From NCBI GenBank assembly GCA_036495095.1, contig DASXNK010000004.1, positions 1-41,259 of the forward strand: DNA of 41,259 nt, read 5' to 3'. Below, one piece after another: positions 34,662 through 41,259 of this stretch; positions within the stretch are counted from its first letter, which is position 1, and each line of letters begins with the position of its first letter. The stretch is from Candidatus Dormiibacterota bacterium. GTDB taxonomy: Bacteria > Chloroflexota > Dormibacteria > Aeolococcales > Aeolococcaceae. The notes beneath the pieces are model-generated. The model was not told the DNA's origin. It made no database searches and saw nothing but the letters and a program-made list of their open reading frames with translations. The position numbers and the translations under genes were made by a program.

Positions 34662-35375
34662 ATGAGCACTGAGGTGACGCCTCGCCCTGCCACCGGCCCG
34701 GACACCACCGGCTTCCCGGTCGGAACGGCGGATGTCGCCTGCGTCGGCCCGATCTTCGCCCACAACATCTGGCTGCTGTTCTCGACTCCGATCGGGCCCT
34801 CGCTGCTCGGCCCCCACCCGCTGCTGCTCTCGTTCCTCCGGGGCAGCCTCCCGGCGATGATCACCACCGGCGCCGTCGCCCACCGCGGCGACTTCCCGCT
34901 GCTCCTGGCGCTGCTCGCCCCCCTCTTCATCACCTGCTTCTCGGACCCCTTCTACTACTGGGCGGGCCGGCGCTACGGGCGGAGGGTGATCACCTACATG
35001 ACCGGCCCCAGCCCGCGGGCGCAGCGGCGGATGGCGCGGGCGGAGCGGATGTTCGCGCGCTGGGGCGCGCCGATGATCTTCCTCGCCTACTTCATCCCCT
35101 TCCTGCCCCAGTGGCTCTGCCTGATGGCGGCGGGTGAGATCAAGATGCGCATCTGGGTGGTCGCCCTCGCCGACGGCCTCGGCGCGCTGTGCTTCATCCT
35201 CACCTACGTGATGCTCGGCTGGTTCATCGGCAAGCCGGCGATCGACCTCGCCAACAACATCTCCCACTACGGCCTCTACCTGACCGGCGCTCTGATCGTG
35301 GTCGTCTTCGTGATCAGCTTCCGCCGCGCCATGGCCCAGCAGGAGCAGCTGAACCGGCCCCAGGACCAGCCCTAG
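34662..35375 (+). CDS. DedA/VTT-like integral membrane protein
   Basis: A 237-residue polytopic membrane protein resembling the DedA (SNARE-associated/VTT) family, which has been linked to membrane-lipid scrambling. Five hydrophobic segments lie at about residues 28-48, 55-90 (with re-entrant features), 135-160, 165-190 and 205-226. The motif FSDPFYYWAGRRYG and the FLAYFIPFLPQWLCLMAAGE segment correspond to the conserved family regions. The N-terminal 20 residues are soluble and Thr/Pro-rich. Stop overlaps the convergent S53 gene by four bases. The exact lipid or ion role is unknown. Confidence 0.78.
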   Translation: MSTEVTPRPATGPDTTGFPVGTADVACVGPIFAHNIWLLFSTPIGPSLLGPHPLLLSFLRGSLPAMITTGAVAHRGDFPLLLALLAPLFITCFSDPFYYWAGRRYGRRVITYMTGPSPRAQRRMARAERMFARWGAPMIFLAYFIPFLPQWLCLMAAGEIKMRIWVVALADGLGALCFILTYVMLGWFIGKPAIDLANNISHYGLYLTGALIVVVFVISFRRAMAQQEQLNRPQDQP

Positions 35376-36757
35376 TCCCGACCGGAGAGGGCCCTCACCA
35401 GCCGGGAGGCGTCGACGGTTCCCAGCCCGGTGGCCAGGTCGTAGCCCCGCACCGCCGGGTAGCCCTTCACCGTGACCATCACCGGCACCGCCGCCGCACA
35501 GGCGGAGGCGCAGAAGGTGAGGCTGTTGTCGCCGCCGACCACGTCGACGATCCCGGAGGCGTCCTCGCGCGCGAGCCGGTAGAGGCGGTCGTTGAGCACG
35601 CCGAGGCGCCGCCCGGCCGCCTGGCCGGCGACCGCGACGATGCCGGCGAACAGCGGGGTGGCCTCGCTCGTGCCACCGACGAGGTGCCAGCCGCCGGCCG
35701 AGGCCTTCGGGTTGGCGAAGCTGTAGTAGAAGACGGCGGCGCCGTCGACGGCCGCGCTCATGCTGACGTCGGGCGTGCCCCGATGGTCGCCGACCACGCT
35801 GCGCACCGAGTCCTGGAAATCGGGGCGGTCGAAGATGCTCGACACCCCTCCCCCGCCGGCGCCGCCGCCGTCGTCGTTCCACACCCGGTCGGGTGAGAGC
35901 CGGTTGCCGGCGGCGTCGAGGTTCAGCCGGGTGCCTCCGACCGACGTCACCAGCGGGTCGCTGGATGGCCAGGAGTTGACCCGCATCGGGTAGCAGCAGC
36001 TCTGGTCGAGGCGGGCGTCGGTGGCCCCGTTGTCGCCGGAGGCGCCGAGCACGGTGATGCCCTGCTCGGCGGCGTTCCTGAACGCGGAGCGGAGCCCGAG
36101 CAGCGCCGCGGCCGAGGGGAAGGTCTGCTCGGTGGCGCCGAAGCTCTGCGAGATGACGTCGGCGAGGTGGTGCTCGACGACGTGGTTCTCGGCGCGGACG
36201 ATCTCGGGGAAGCCGGTGATGCCCTCGGTCTCCGACACCGGGGTGACCACCAGCAGCAGCTTCGCGCCCGGCGCCATCGCGTGGGCCCACTCGACGTCGA
36301 GGGTGGTCTCCTCCGCCCAGCCGACCATGTCCTCGTTGGCGGGGTCGAAGGCGGGCGGGGCGCCCGCCGGATGGATGACGGTGAGCTTCGGGGGATCGGG
36401 CAGGCCGAAGGCCTGGTCGAAGTGGTGGAGGTCGGCTGCGATGGTGGGCGAGCCGAAGGAGTCGACGACGGCGATGGTCCGACCCCGGCCATCCAGGCCG
36501 CGGGCGAGCAGCGGATCGAGCCCGTAGGCGTGGCGCAGCTGGGCCGGCCGGTAGCAGGACCGCTGCAGGTGGGCGCGGCACCAGGCGGTGTCCGGAGGGA
36601 AGGTGAGCGACTCCCGCGCCACGTGTCCCGTGATCGCCGGCCGTGGCGCCGTCGCCGCCCGCGCCGGCGCGCCGGCGGCGGTGTGCGCCGCCGAGGCGGC
36701 GGCGACCAGCAGCAGGGCGCCGGCACCCAGGACGGCGGCGCGAGGCCTTGGACTCAT
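35372..36757 (-). CDS. S53 (sedolisin-like) peptidase without large activation domain
   Basis: Third S53 protein of the window, 461 residues. A signal peptide covers residues 1 to about 35. Unlike the two proteases at the start of the window there is no pro-kumamolisin domain: only about 40 residues precede the catalytic domain (CYRPAQLRHAYGLDPL). The triad is E150 and D154 (EETTLDVEWAH) and S364 (GGTSEATP); the oxyanion Asp is D242 (SGDNGATD). A CC pair (residues 254-255) and CASAC near 420 suggest disulfides. The ATG at 36757 begins a typical signal sequence. A TATGAT -10 box lies upstream. Confidence 0.92.
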   Translation of the reverse strand: MSPRPRAAVLGAGALLLVAAASAAHTAAGAPARAATAPRPAITGHVARESLTFPPDTAWCRAHLQRSCYRPAQLRHAYGLDPLLARGLDGRGRTIAVVDSFGSPTIAADLHHFDQAFGLPDPPKLTVIHPAGAPPAFDPANEDMVGWAEETTLDVEWAHAMAPGAKLLLVVTPVSETEGITGFPEIVRAENHVVEHHLADVISQSFGATEQTFPSAAALLGLRSAFRNAAEQGITVLGASGDNGATDARLDQSCCYPMRVNSWPSSDPLVTSVGGTRLNLDAAGNRLSPDRVWNDDGGGAGGGGVSSIFDRPDFQDSVRSVVGDHRGTPDVSMSAAVDGAAVFYYSFANPKASAGGWHLVGGTSEATPLFAGIVAVAGQAAGRRLGVLNDRLYRLAREDASGIVDVVGGDNSLTFCASACAAAVPVMVTVKGYPAVRGYDLATGLGTVDASRLVRALSGRD

Positions 36758-36792
36758 CGCGTTCTCCGGAGGGCGGTCAAGGAACCGAACGG

Positions 36793-36823
36793 ATCATAGG
36801 GAGCCGGGCGAGGAGGGCACCAA
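36793..36823 (-). promoter_or_regulatory. Candidate promoter of the third S53 gene
   Basis: On the minus strand TTGGTG (36823-36818) and TATGAT (36798-36793) are spaced by 19 bases, about 36 bases before the protease ATG. The -10 is close to consensus in an otherwise GC-rich region; the spacing is long. Confidence 0.4.
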
Positions 36824-36847
36824 CCTGCCGCTGACGGACTCCGTTTG

Positions 36848-36853
36848 TATGAT
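36848..36853 (+). promoter_or_regulatory. -10-like TATGAT before the small acidic protein gene
   Basis: TATGAT lies 32 bases before the ATG of the 82-residue protein. The -35 region at the usual distance is weak (CTGCCG). It mirrors a TATGAT on the opposite strand, giving a divergent promoter pair. Confidence 0.35.
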
Positions 36854-36885
36854 GGTTGGGTTGTCAGCTCAACCGGGAGTGGAGT

Positions 36886-37134
36886 ATGGCCGAGCAGCCA
36901 CCCGATCCCCGCCGTGACCCGCACACACCTCCGGACCCCGGTCAGGAGGCGGCGCCCGACGCCACCACCGAGGGGGTCGATCCCCGGGTCGTGCCCGAGG
37001 GCGACGAGATCGAGCGCGTCGCCGAGTCCTCCACCGGCCCCGGCGCCGGCGAGAGCGAGCTGGTCAAGGTCACGACCCCCCGCGACGTCGACGACGAGGA
37101 CATCCCCCGCCACCCGACGCTCGGCAGCCCGTAG
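36886..37134 (+). CDS. Small acidic, disordered protein, unknown function
   Basis: An 82-residue hydrophilic protein rich in Asp, Glu, Pro and Thr with no hydrophobic core, so probably disordered. Motif-like pieces are PRVVPEGDEIERVAESSTG and VTTPRDVDDEDIPRHP. Coding is supported by GGAGT just before ATG 36886, a plausible -10 box upstream and a frame that ends cleanly. No family is recognised. Confidence 0.6.
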   Translation: MAEQPPDPRRDPHTPPDPGQEAAPDATTEGVDPRVVPEGDEIERVAESSTGPGAGESELVKVTTPRDVDDEDIPRHPTLGSP

Positions 37135-37175
37135 CCCGGCGATGTGACGGGATGGTTCGGGCCATCGACAGAGGG

Positions 37176-37204
37176 TTCACTTCGGGCCGGTGCGGTGCGA
37201 CAAT
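37176..37204 (+). promoter_or_regulatory. Candidate promoter of the zinc-ribbon-like gene
   Basis: TTCACT (37176-37181) and GACAAT (37199-37204) are separated by exactly 17 bases and lie 35 bases before the ATG at 37240, a good fit to a housekeeping sigma promoter. Confidence 0.45.
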
Positions 37205-37239
37205 CCCGCCCCCACCCCTCCGGCTCGAGGAGACCCCAC

Positions 37240-37494
37240 ATGGCAGCTCCCTCGACCCTGCCGCGCTCCGGAGAGAGCGCCGCCCCGTCCGAACCCGGCT
37301 TCGTCCGGCTCGCCTCCTGTCCGCGGTGCTCTGGCCGGCGCCGGGTGCTCGTGGAGGTGCACGGAGACCTCCGCGGCCGCTGCCTCGGCTGCGGCGCCGA
37401 GCTGACCCTTCCCCTCGCCACCGAGCGCACCCACCGCATGCGCGTGGTCGGCCGCGCCGGCCAGGGCGTGGTGGAGATCGACCCGGAGGCCTGA
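37240..37494 (+). CDS. Small zinc-ribbon-like protein
   Basis: An 84-residue protein with two Cys pairs, CPRC near residue 27 and CLGC near residue 48, spaced like a zinc ribbon (C-x2-C-x17-C-x2-C). Beta-strand-like segments (RRVLVEVHGDLRG; AELTLPLA) lie between and after the pairs. The N-terminal 20 residues are Ser/Pro-rich. The ATG at 37240 has GAGGAG eight bases before it. No specific family or partner can be named; it precedes the DUF72 gene on the same strand by 31 bases. Confidence 0.68.
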   Translation: MAAPSTLPRSGESAAPSEPGFVRLASCPRCSGRRRVLVEVHGDLRGRCLGCGAELTLPLATERTHRMRVVGRAGQGVVEIDPEA

Positions 37495-37525
37495 GCCCCG
37501 CCAACTCCAGCCCGGAGCGGCCGGG

Positions 37526-38314
37526 ATGACCGTCGCCACCGGCACCTCGGGGTGGCAGTACCGCGACTGGCGTGGGCGCTTCTACCCGGAGCGCCTGGCC
37601 CAGTCGCGCTGGCTCGAGCACTACGCGGCCCGCTTCGCCACGGTCGAGGTCAACAACGCCTTCTACCGGCTGCCCGCCGCCACCACCTTCGAGAGCTGGC
37701 GGCAGCGCACCCCCGCGGACTTCGTGATCACGGTGAAGGCGAGCCGGTACCTCACCCACGTGCGCCGGCTCCGCGACCCCGCCGAGCCGGTGGCGCTGCT
37801 GATGTCGCGGATGGAGCCGCTCGGCGACCGCCTCGGGCCCGTGCTCCTCCAGCTGCCGCCGACGATGCGCGCCGAGCCCGCACGCCTCGACGAGACCCTC
37901 GCCTGCTTCCCCGCCGGGGTGCGGGTCGCGGTGGAGATGCGCCACCGGTCGTGGTTCGTCCCCGAGGTGCGCGCCCTGCTGGAGCGGCACGGTGCCGCGC
38001 TCTGCCTCGCCGACCGGGAGTCGCGCCCGGTGACCCCGCTGTGGCGCACCGCCGACTGGGCGTATCTCCGCCTCCACGCCGGCCGCGGCCGCAACCGCCC
38101 CGGCTACGGCGACACCGCGCTGCGCTCCTGGGCGCTGCGCCTCGCCGAGCTCTGGGGACGGGACGTCGAGGGCTTCGTCTACTTCAACAACGACCAGCGC
38201 GCCTGCGCGGTGCGCGACGCCGCCCGCTTCGCCGCCCTCGCCCAACGCGCCGGCCTCGAGGTGACCCGGGTGCCGCCCGCCGCGGAGATCGCCGGGGCCT
38301 GCCGCCAGCTCTAG
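37526..38314 (+). CDS. DUF72 (YecE-like) family protein
   Basis: A 262-residue protein of the DUF72/YecE family, a TIM-barrel-like fold of unknown function. Diagnostic segments: GTSGWQYRDWRGRFYP at the start, VEVNNAFYRLP, FVITVKASRYLTH, GPVLLQLPPTM, VAVEMRHRSWF and FVYFNNDQRACAVRDA near the C-terminus. The length is normal for the family. Its stop overlaps the convergent fdhD stop by four bases. The ATG at 37526 directly precedes the first conserved strand, so the start is well supported. Confidence 0.9.
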   Translation: MTVATGTSGWQYRDWRGRFYPERLAQSRWLEHYAARFATVEVNNAFYRLPAATTFESWRQRTPADFVITVKASRYLTHVRRLRDPAEPVALLMSRMEPLGDRLGPVLLQLPPTMRAEPARLDETLACFPAGVRVAVEMRHRSWFVPEVRALLERHGAALCLADRESRPVTPLWRTADWAYLRLHAGRGRNRPGYGDTALRSWALRLAELWGRDVEGFVYFNNDQRACAVRDAARFAALAQRAGLEVTRVPPAAEIAGACRQL

Positions 38315-39138
38315 CCGGCGGCCACCTCGATCCGCTCGTGGCCGGTGTAGACGTTCATGCCGCCGTCGCGGAGGAACCCGACCAGCGTCATCCCCGCCTC
38401 CTCGGCGAGCTCGATGGCGAGGCTCGACGGCGCCGAGACCGCGGCGAGCACGGGGATGCCGGCGAGCAGCGCCTTCTGGGCGAGCTCGAAGCTGGCCCGC
38501 CCGGAGGCGAGGATGACGTGGGCGCGCAGCGGCAGCCGCCCGTCGGTGGCCGCCCAGCCGATCACCTTGTCGAAGGCGTTGTGCCGGCCCACGTCCTCGC
38601 GGACGCAGAGCAGCCGTCCCCCGGCGTCGAAGAGCGCGGCGGCGTGGAGCCCGCCGGTGCGGTCGAAGACCCGCTGCGCCTCACGGAGCCGCGCCGGCAG
38701 GGCGGCGAGCAGCTCGGCCGAGACCCGCACCGGGTCGCCGGCGACGTCCCACCGTGCCCGGGTGCGCACCGCGTCGAGGCTGGCGCGCCCGCACAGACCG
38801 CACGAGGAGCTGACGTAGAAGGCGCGGGCCCGGGCGGGGTCGAAGCCGGGGGCGGAGGCGGTGAGCTCGACCTCCAGGATGTTGTGCCGCCCGTCGGCGG
38901 CGACCTCGCAGGTGCGGATGGTGGCGATCTGCTCCGCCCCCGTGATCACCCCCTCGGTGACCAGGAAGCCGACGGCGAGGTCGAAGTCGTGGCCCGGGGT
39001 GCGCATCGTCACCGCCACCGGCACGCCGCCGGCGCGGATCTCCATCGGCTCCTCGACCACCACCGCGTCGGTGGTCCACGAGCGGCCCTGGGGGCCGAGG
39101 CGCAGCAGCCTCCGCCGGCCGCTCGCCGCAGAGGTCAT
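38311..39138 (-). CDS. fdhD: Formate dehydrogenase accessory sulfurtransferase FdhD
   Basis: Sulfurtransferase that inserts sulfur into the molybdenum cofactor of formate dehydrogenases, 275 residues. The catalytic Cys pair is C113 and C116 (SSSCGLCGRAS). Other family signatures are TMRTPGHDFDLAVGFLVTEG, CVREDVGRHNAFDKVIGW and SGRASFELAQKALLAGIP. No formate dehydrogenase lies in the window, so its client is elsewhere. The ATG at 39138 overlaps the TGA of the upstream patatin gene (TGATG), indicating translational coupling. Confidence 0.96.
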   Translation of the reverse strand: MTSAASGRRRLLRLGPQGRSWTTDAVVVEEPMEIRAGGVPVAVTMRTPGHDFDLAVGFLVTEGVITGAEQIATIRTCEVAADGRHNILEVELTASAPGFDPARARAFYVSSSCGLCGRASLDAVRTRARWDVAGDPVRVSAELLAALPARLREAQRVFDRTGGLHAAALFDAGGRLLCVREDVGRHNAFDKVIGWAATDGRLPLRAHVILASGRASFELAQKALLAGIPVLAAVSAPSSLAIELAEEAGMTLVGFLRDGGMNVYTGHERIEVAAG

Positions 39139-40160
39139 CAGCCGCCGCTCGCCTCGGCCATCCCCGGCGGCGGCAGGGCGATTCCGGCCGGTCCCGGGTG
39201 GGCTGCCTGGCCGGTGGCGCGGCGCCACAGCGGCAGCACCCGGTCCTCGATCATCCGCCAGCTCGCGACCACGCGGCGGCGCTCCTCCTCGGCGAGCGGG
39301 ACCGTCGCGGGCAGGGTCTCGCCGGCGAGCCAGGCGCGTGCCGCCTTGCGACCGAGCTCGAGCGAGCCGCCGAGGTGGGTGAAGTCGAGGACGCCGCCGA
39401 GCGCACCCACCTCGATGAGGTGCAGCGGCACCCCGGCGCCGGCGGCCGCGGCCAGCGAGCGGCGCCGCTGGTGCAGCTGGGCGACCAGGGTGGCACGGTC
39501 GATGATCGCGCCGAGCCCGACCGGGAGGTTGCTCAGCTCCGAGGTGCTGGCGTCGACGAGGAGGATGGTCCGGGCGCCGCGGCGCACCGCCTCGTTGACG
39601 CCGAAGTTGTCGATGACGCCGCCGTCGAGGAAGAGCCGGTCGTCGAGGGGCACCGGCGGCAGCACCGTGGGGATCGCCGACGACGCCCGCACCGCCGCGG
39701 CGACCGGGCCGCGGTCGAAGTAGATGAGGTCGCCGCTGAGCAGGTCGCAGGCGCCGATGGCGAGGGGGATCTGCAGATCCTCGAAGGTGAGCTTCCCCAG
39801 GGCGCGCCCGAGCAGGTGCTCGACCCGGCCGGCGGAGAGCGCCGCGCTGCGCCGCCAGGCGATCGCCCCGGCGTAGCCGAGCAGCATCCCGCGCATCATC
39901 CGGCGCACCTCGGGGTCGGTCCACCAGTACTGCAGGGCGCGGGCGTTCTCCATCTCGGGGTGCGCGGCGAGCCAGGAGCCGTTCCAGGCGCCGATCGAGG
40001 TGCCGACGATCAGATCGGGGCGCAGCCCGTGGGCGACGAGCTCGATGACGACGCCCGCCTGGGCGGCGCCGCGGGCTCCGCCACCGCTGAGGCAGAGGGC
40101 GACCGGAGCGCGCAGCGCGGCCAGCCGGGCCGCCACGACCGGAGGGGTGCCACTCATCAT
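39138..40160 (-). CDS. Patatin-like phospholipase
   Basis: Lipid acyl hydrolase of the patatin family, 340 residues. The oxyanion loop is LSGGGARGAAQ, the nucleophile elbow GTSIGAW and the catalytic Asp DGGVIDN (Ser-Asp dyad). No signal peptide is seen, so it is cytosolic or peripheral. Residues about 280-340 are an Arg-rich helical tail. The ATG at 40160 is one codon before a second ATG. It is coupled by a one-base overlap to fdhD, with no obvious functional link. Substrate unknown; lysophospholipids or storage lipids are typical. Confidence 0.92.
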   Translation of the reverse strand: MMSGTPPVVAARLAALRAPVALCLSGGGARGAAQAGVVIELVAHGLRPDLIVGTSIGAWNGSWLAAHPEMENARALQYWWTDPEVRRMMRGMLLGYAGAIAWRRSAALSAGRVEHLLGRALGKLTFEDLQIPLAIGACDLLSGDLIYFDRGPVAAAVRASSAIPTVLPPVPLDDRLFLDGGVIDNFGVNEAVRRGARTILLVDASTSELSNLPVGLGAIIDRATLVAQLHQRRRSLAAAAGAGVPLHLIEVGALGGVLDFTHLGGSLELGRKAARAWLAGETLPATVPLAEEERRRVVASWRMIEDRVLPLWRRATGQAAHPGPAGIALPPPGMAEASGG

Positions 40161-40376
40161 CGGAGCCTACACCCACCCGCTCGCAGGTCGCGTCGCACCG
40201 CGATGACACCCCCATGAGAGATGGTCGTGCCCTTCATATGAGAGCAACGCCGAAACCTCTGACTTCCTTGCCCGTACGAACCGCCAGGTGGGGCGGTCGC
40301 CACTGCACGAACGTCCGAAAGGTAGCTCGCTGGCGTCGATACGACAGCGCCGCTATCACCTGTTCAGATCGATGGC

Positions 40377-40820
40377 CTACCCCGCGACCGGCAGGTCGAC
40401 GACGGTGAAGTGGGTGACCTTGTCCACCGCCCGGCCCTCGACCCCGGCGCGGACGTGGTGCGGCCCCGCCCTCTCGAAGACCATCGTGACCGGCACCGCG
40501 ATCAGCGCCCGCTGGTCGGTGCCGACGATCGCCTGGGGGTGGCGGCCGACCAGCAGCTGACCCGAGACCTGGGCCAGCTGCTGGTTGTCGTCGTCCTCGA
40601 CGCTGATCCTCACCACCAGCGGGTCGTCGGTCTCGTTCCAGTCGACGAGGAAGCCGGCGGCGATGGCGAACTGGGAGATCGGCGGCGCCGACCCCGGCGG
40701 CGGGTTCTGCGGGACCTGGCGCTGGTGGTGGGTCCAGGCGCCGCCGAGGAGGTGGAGCTTGCTGTCCGGCGAGACTTGCGCGGCGTCGCAGAGGATGAGG
40801 AAGTCGACGGAGGTGGGCAT
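40377..40820 (-). CDS. Small conserved protein (DUF6941-like)
   Basis: A 147-residue protein with an all-beta pattern: VDFLILCDAAQ at the start, LHLLGGAW, FAIAAGFLVDWNETDD, LVVRISVEDDDNQQLAQVSGQL and HFTVVDLPVAG at the end. This resembles the DUF6941 family; I have moderate confidence in the family and know no function. The ATG at 40820 starts right before the conserved strand. The next gene on the minus strand (patatin) begins 216 bases downstream across a less GC-rich gap in which I see only a 6-bp hairpin (40280-40297) and no clear terminator. Confidence 0.75.
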   Translation of the reverse strand: MPTSVDFLILCDAAQVSPDSKLHLLGGAWTHHQRQVPQNPPPGSAPPISQFAIAAGFLVDWNETDDPLVVRISVEDDDNQQLAQVSGQLLVGRHPQAIVGTDQRALIAVPVTMVFERAGPHHVRAGVEGRAVDKVTHFTVVDLPVAG

Positions 40821-40896
40821 AGCGGGATTGTCCGGGTTTGTACCGGGGGGAGGCTGGAGCCACCCCCCGGTCGACCCCGGTCCATCGAGTCTCCGG

Positions 40897-41256
40897 CTAC
40901 CCGGGGAAGTCCGAGGCCTCGAACAGCTGGCGGATCTCCACCTCACCGTCCCGGAACGGCGCCCGGGACATCCATTCGACCGCCTCCTCCCGTGACCCCA
41001 CCTGGATCAGCCAGAACCCGGCGACCAGCTCCTTGGTCTCGGTGAAGGGTCCGTCGATCACGGTGCGCCTCTCTCCGGAGTACCGGATGCGGGCGCCCTT
41101 CGAGCTCGCCTGCAGCCCGTCCCCGGTGAGCATCACGCCCGCCTTGGTCAGCTCGTCGTTGAACGCGCCCATCTCGGCGAGCGCCTCCGGGGTGGGGAGG
41201 GCACCGCTCTCGGACTCGTCGGTCGCCTTGACGATCACCATGAACCGCATCGTCAT
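40897..41256 (-). CDS. YciI/DGPF-domain protein
   Basis: A 119-residue YCII-related (DGPF) protein. RFMVIVKATDESE opens the ferredoxin-like fold; the family signature is IDGPFTETKELVAGFWLIQVGSREEAVEWMSRAP. The short final helix-strand (EVEIRQLFEASDF) completes the fold. Relatives often sit beside ECF sigma factors; none is visible here, but the upstream side is cut off by the window edge three bases away. Two ATGs (41256 and 41250) are possible starts. Confidence 0.93.
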   Translation of the reverse strand: MTMRFMVIVKATDESESGALPTPEALAEMGAFNDELTKAGVMLTGDGLQASSKGARIRYSGERRTVIDGPFTETKELVAGFWLIQVGSREEAVEWMSRAPFRDGEVEIRQLFEASDFPG

Positions 41257-41259
41257 CTC

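Noticed and set aside
40161-40376. Possible small RNA or terminator in the less GC-rich gap before the patatin gene
   Set aside because: Only one 6-bp hairpin (40280-40297) without a U-tract, and short repeats of seven bases; not enough support.

Overview
The window is about 41 kb of very GC-rich bacterial DNA, densely packed with genes on both strands. I see no insertion sequence, phage gene, CRISPR array, rRNA or tRNA. A recognisable F420-dependent glucose-6-phosphate dehydrogenase, three secreted sedolisin (S53) proteases, a lipoprotein L,D-transpeptidase, GTG starts and GC-rich codon use point to a high-GC Terrabacteria lineage: Actinomycetota, or a soil Chloroflexota/Dormibacterota relative. 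I cannot decide between these from sequence alone.

Layout. 1-4.2 kb: two tandem S53 proteases (the first cut by the window edge), a small membrane protein and a sugar-nucleotide epimerase. 4.2-7.0 kb: acyl-CoA/acetate-CoA ligase and Fgd. 7.0-10.3 kb: an unknown proline-rich protein, a HAD hydrolase and a geranylgeranyl-reductase-like flavoprotein. 10.3-10.7 kb: the only long gene-free stretch, holding what looks like a free-standing structured RNA with its own promoter and terminator. 10.7-15.5 kb: a putative Fe(II)/2-oxoglutarate oxygenase, a HisN-type phosphatase, a two-domain fatty acyl-CoA reductase and, divergently, a thiolase. 15.6-22 kb: L,D-transpeptidase, the mrfA-mrfB helicase/exonuclease pair and an M16 peptidase. 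22-28 kb: an Ala-rich TPR protein, isocitrate dehydrogenase, MutY, a formyltransferase-like enzyme and two small proteins. 28-31 kb: thiC behind a TPP riboswitch, preceded by an alpha/beta hydrolase. 31-36.8 kb: a paired acyl-CoA dehydrogenase operon, type II NADH dehydrogenase, a DedA-like membrane protein and a third S53 protease. 36.8-41.3 kb: two small proteins, DUF72, patatin-fdhD, and two small conserved proteins.

Functionally this is mostly chromosomal housekeeping: lipid activation, reduction and oxidation (CoA ligase, fatty acyl-CoA reductase, thiolase, acyl-CoA dehydrogenases, patatin), redox metabolism (Fgd/F420, Ndh-2, Icd, FdhD), DNA repair (MutY, MrfAB), and secreted proteolysis and cell-wall remodelling.

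Two observations deserve most attention. First, the minus-strand RNA candidate at about 10355-10620 has a -35/-10 pair, several perfect hairpins, two hairpin loops that are exactly complementary to each other (a potential kissing interaction), and a hairpin plus U-tract terminator. Second, two unrelated downstream genes (epimerase and HisN-type phosphatase) have conserved N-termini that extend upstream of any ATG/GTG/TTG. In both, the open frame reaches a codon (ATA or GTA) that overlaps the TAG stop of the upstream gene in the context RTAGCCGC.
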